NCBI RefSeq assembly: GCF_020859565.1
Contig: NZ_JAJHUO010000007.1
Span: 1 to 64,000 of the forward strand
Reading direction: 5' to 3'
DNA from: Saccharothrix luteola
Lineage (GTDB): Bacteria; Actinomycetota; Actinomycetes; Mycobacteriales; Pseudonocardiaceae
DNA length: 64,000 bases
Shown in pieces: positions 63,143-64,000 of the stretch; the first letter of the stretch is position 1, and every line of letters starts with the position of its first letter. The notes under the pieces were generated by a model. The model searched no databases, was not told where the DNA came from, and was given only the letters and a program-made list of their open reading frames with translations. The translations under genes were made by a program, and so were the position numbers.

Positions 63143-63940
63143 CTACGCCTGCCGACGTACCCAGTGCGCCGGGCGGGTCACGGACTTCGGCAGCTTCGTC
63201 GCCTCGTCGCCCCTGGCGGCGTCCACCTGGGCCTGGGTCAGGAAGAACGCGCCGGTCAGGTTCGCGCCGGACAGGTCGGCGCCGCGCAGGTCCGCGCCGA
63301 TGAAGTCGACCAGCCGCAGGTCCGCGTTCGTCAGCTTGGCTCCGATGAGGTACGCGCCGCGCAGGTTGGACGCCCGGAGGTTGGCGCCCTTGAGGTCCTT
63401 GCCGATCAGGTCCGCGCCGCGGCGGTTCTTGCCCTTGTCCCGGGTCAGCTCGCTGGCGCGCAGCAGCAGGGCGTTCGCGCGCTCCCAGTGCGGTCCGACG
63501 TCCAGCGCCAGCAGCTCTTCAGGTGTGCCGGTGGTGAGGGCCTCGATCGTCTTCCTCAGCTCGCGCGCGGCGGGGTGCAGCTCGCGGGCCGGCTCCAGGT
63601 CCAGCGCCTCGGTCAGGTACCAGAGCAGTTCGTGCAGCTGCCGCATGACCGGGAACACGTCGAACATGGCGTTCGCCGACGCCGGGTCGTCACGCCAACT
63701 CGTGCCGCCGAACGTCACCTGCGCCACCTGCTGGCCCGCGCCGAAGCAGTCGTACACCGTGCAGCCGGTGAAACCCGTGTCCCGCAGGGTGGTGTGGGTG
63801 CCGCAGCGGAAGTCGTCGCGCAGGTTCGGGCACGGCGTGCGGGCGGGCTTGTCGATCGCGAAGTCGACCGACTTGGCGAAGGCCGGCACCACGCAGCACA
63901 GGGCGAAGCAGCGCGCGCAGTCGGCGCGGAGGTCGTTCAT
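63143..63940 (-). CDS. Pentapeptide-repeat protein with Cys-rich N-terminus
   Basis: The 265-residue protein has an N-terminal cysteine-rich module (DCARCFALCCV, then C at CPNL, CGTH, CTVYDC) and a middle helical part. C-terminal A(D/N)LRG-type pentapeptide repeats (about 180-240: GADLIGKDLKGANLRASNLR) fold as a right-handed quadrilateral helix. Repeat proteins of this sort can mimic DNA or bind gyrase, but this role is not shown. Its ATG overlaps the stop of the upstream helicase gene by 4 bp. Confidence 0.85.
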   Translation of the reverse strand: MNDLRADCARCFALCCVVPAFAKSVDFAIDKPARTPCPNLRDDFRCGTHTTLRDTGFTGCTVYDCFGAGQQVAQVTFGGTSWRDDPASANAMFDVFPVMRQLHELLWYLTEALDLEPARELHPAARELRKTIEALTTGTPEELLALDVGPHWERANALLLRASELTRDKGKNRRGADLIGKDLKGANLRASNLRGAYLIGAKLTNADLRLVDFIGADLRGADLSGANLTGAFFLTQAQVDAARGDEATKLPKSVTRPAHWVRRQA

Positions 63941-64000
63941 GCGCTCAACGTGTCCAGGATCTGCTGACCGTACTTGGCGAGCTTGTTCTCGCCGACGCCG
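63937..64000 (-). CDS. 3' end of HRDC-containing helicase (RecQ or UvrD2 type), partial
   Basis: Only 20 codons are in the window. The last residues GVGENKLAKYGQQILDTLSA match the end of an HRDC domain, found at the C-terminus of RecQ-family and actinobacterial UvrD2 helicases. The stop overlaps the next gene's ATG. Which helicase cannot be decided. Confidence 0.6.
   Translation of the reverse strand, partial: GVGENKLAKYGQQILDTLSA

Noticed and set aside
63937..64000. Independent small gene at window end
   Set aside because: The minus-strand frame is open to the edge and matches an HRDC C-terminus.

Overview
This is a contiguous piece of a very GC-rich actinobacterial chromosome. The order pdtaR-like regulator, polA, rpsA, coaE-grpB, DUF402 gene, uvrB follows the mycobacterial/corynebacterineal arrangement. 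GTG starts, leaderless-looking starts, DUF3558 and DUF4352 lipoproteins and DUF5685 all suggest a filamentous actinomycete, probably Pseudonocardiaceae (Saccharothrix/Lentzea/Actinosynnema-like). The genus is inference. No tRNA, rRNA, insertion sequence or CRISPR array was seen.

Region 1 (1-6.1 kb) is a conflict region. It holds the 3' part of a large repeat-rich polymorphic toxin ending in a deaminase-fold domain, overlapped by a YwqK/MORN-type immunity gene. A TNT-toxin-associated gene follows, then a RES toxin with its helix-turn-helix antitoxin, whose start codon lies inside an inverted-repeat operator.

Region 2 (6.1-17.1 kb) carries a GNAT gene, a CRP-family regulator with a cyclase-like partner, an S9 peptidase and a TerC-family exporter behind a probable yybP-ykoY Mn2+ riboswitch. 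It also has an exporter whose ATPase is fused to a secreted alpha/beta hydrolase, followed by its permease, and several small genes.

Region 3 (17.1-25.9 kb) is the conserved core: uvrB, a DUF5685 protein with a Cys-rich tail, tandem DUF402 paralogues, coaE-grpB, a DUF3558-like lipoprotein and rpsA.

Region 4 (26-38.3 kb) is accessory. It has a methyltransferase, a GNAT gene, a TetR-controlled YhgE/Pip operon with a degenerate ATPase subunit and a perfect 22-bp operator, and a two-gene membrane module that looks like a split, degenerate KAP NTPase. Oxidoreductase, hydrolase and regulator genes follow.

Region 5 (38.4-48 kb) has polA, a hotdog thioesterase, a lipoprotein, a complete branched-chain-amino-acid-type ABC importer operon (SBP, two permeases, two ATPases) and the ANTAR response regulator pdtaR.

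Region 6 (48.2-64 kb) contains a ThDP enzyme, a DinB protein, an ALDH/FAD-oxidase/CaiB catabolic operon, a secreted trypsin-like protease facing a secreted PI-PLC-X protein, and an MFS exporter. It ends with a RidA protein, a hydrolase, a membrane NACHT NTPase, a pentapeptide-repeat protein and the 3' end of an HRDC-containing helicase.
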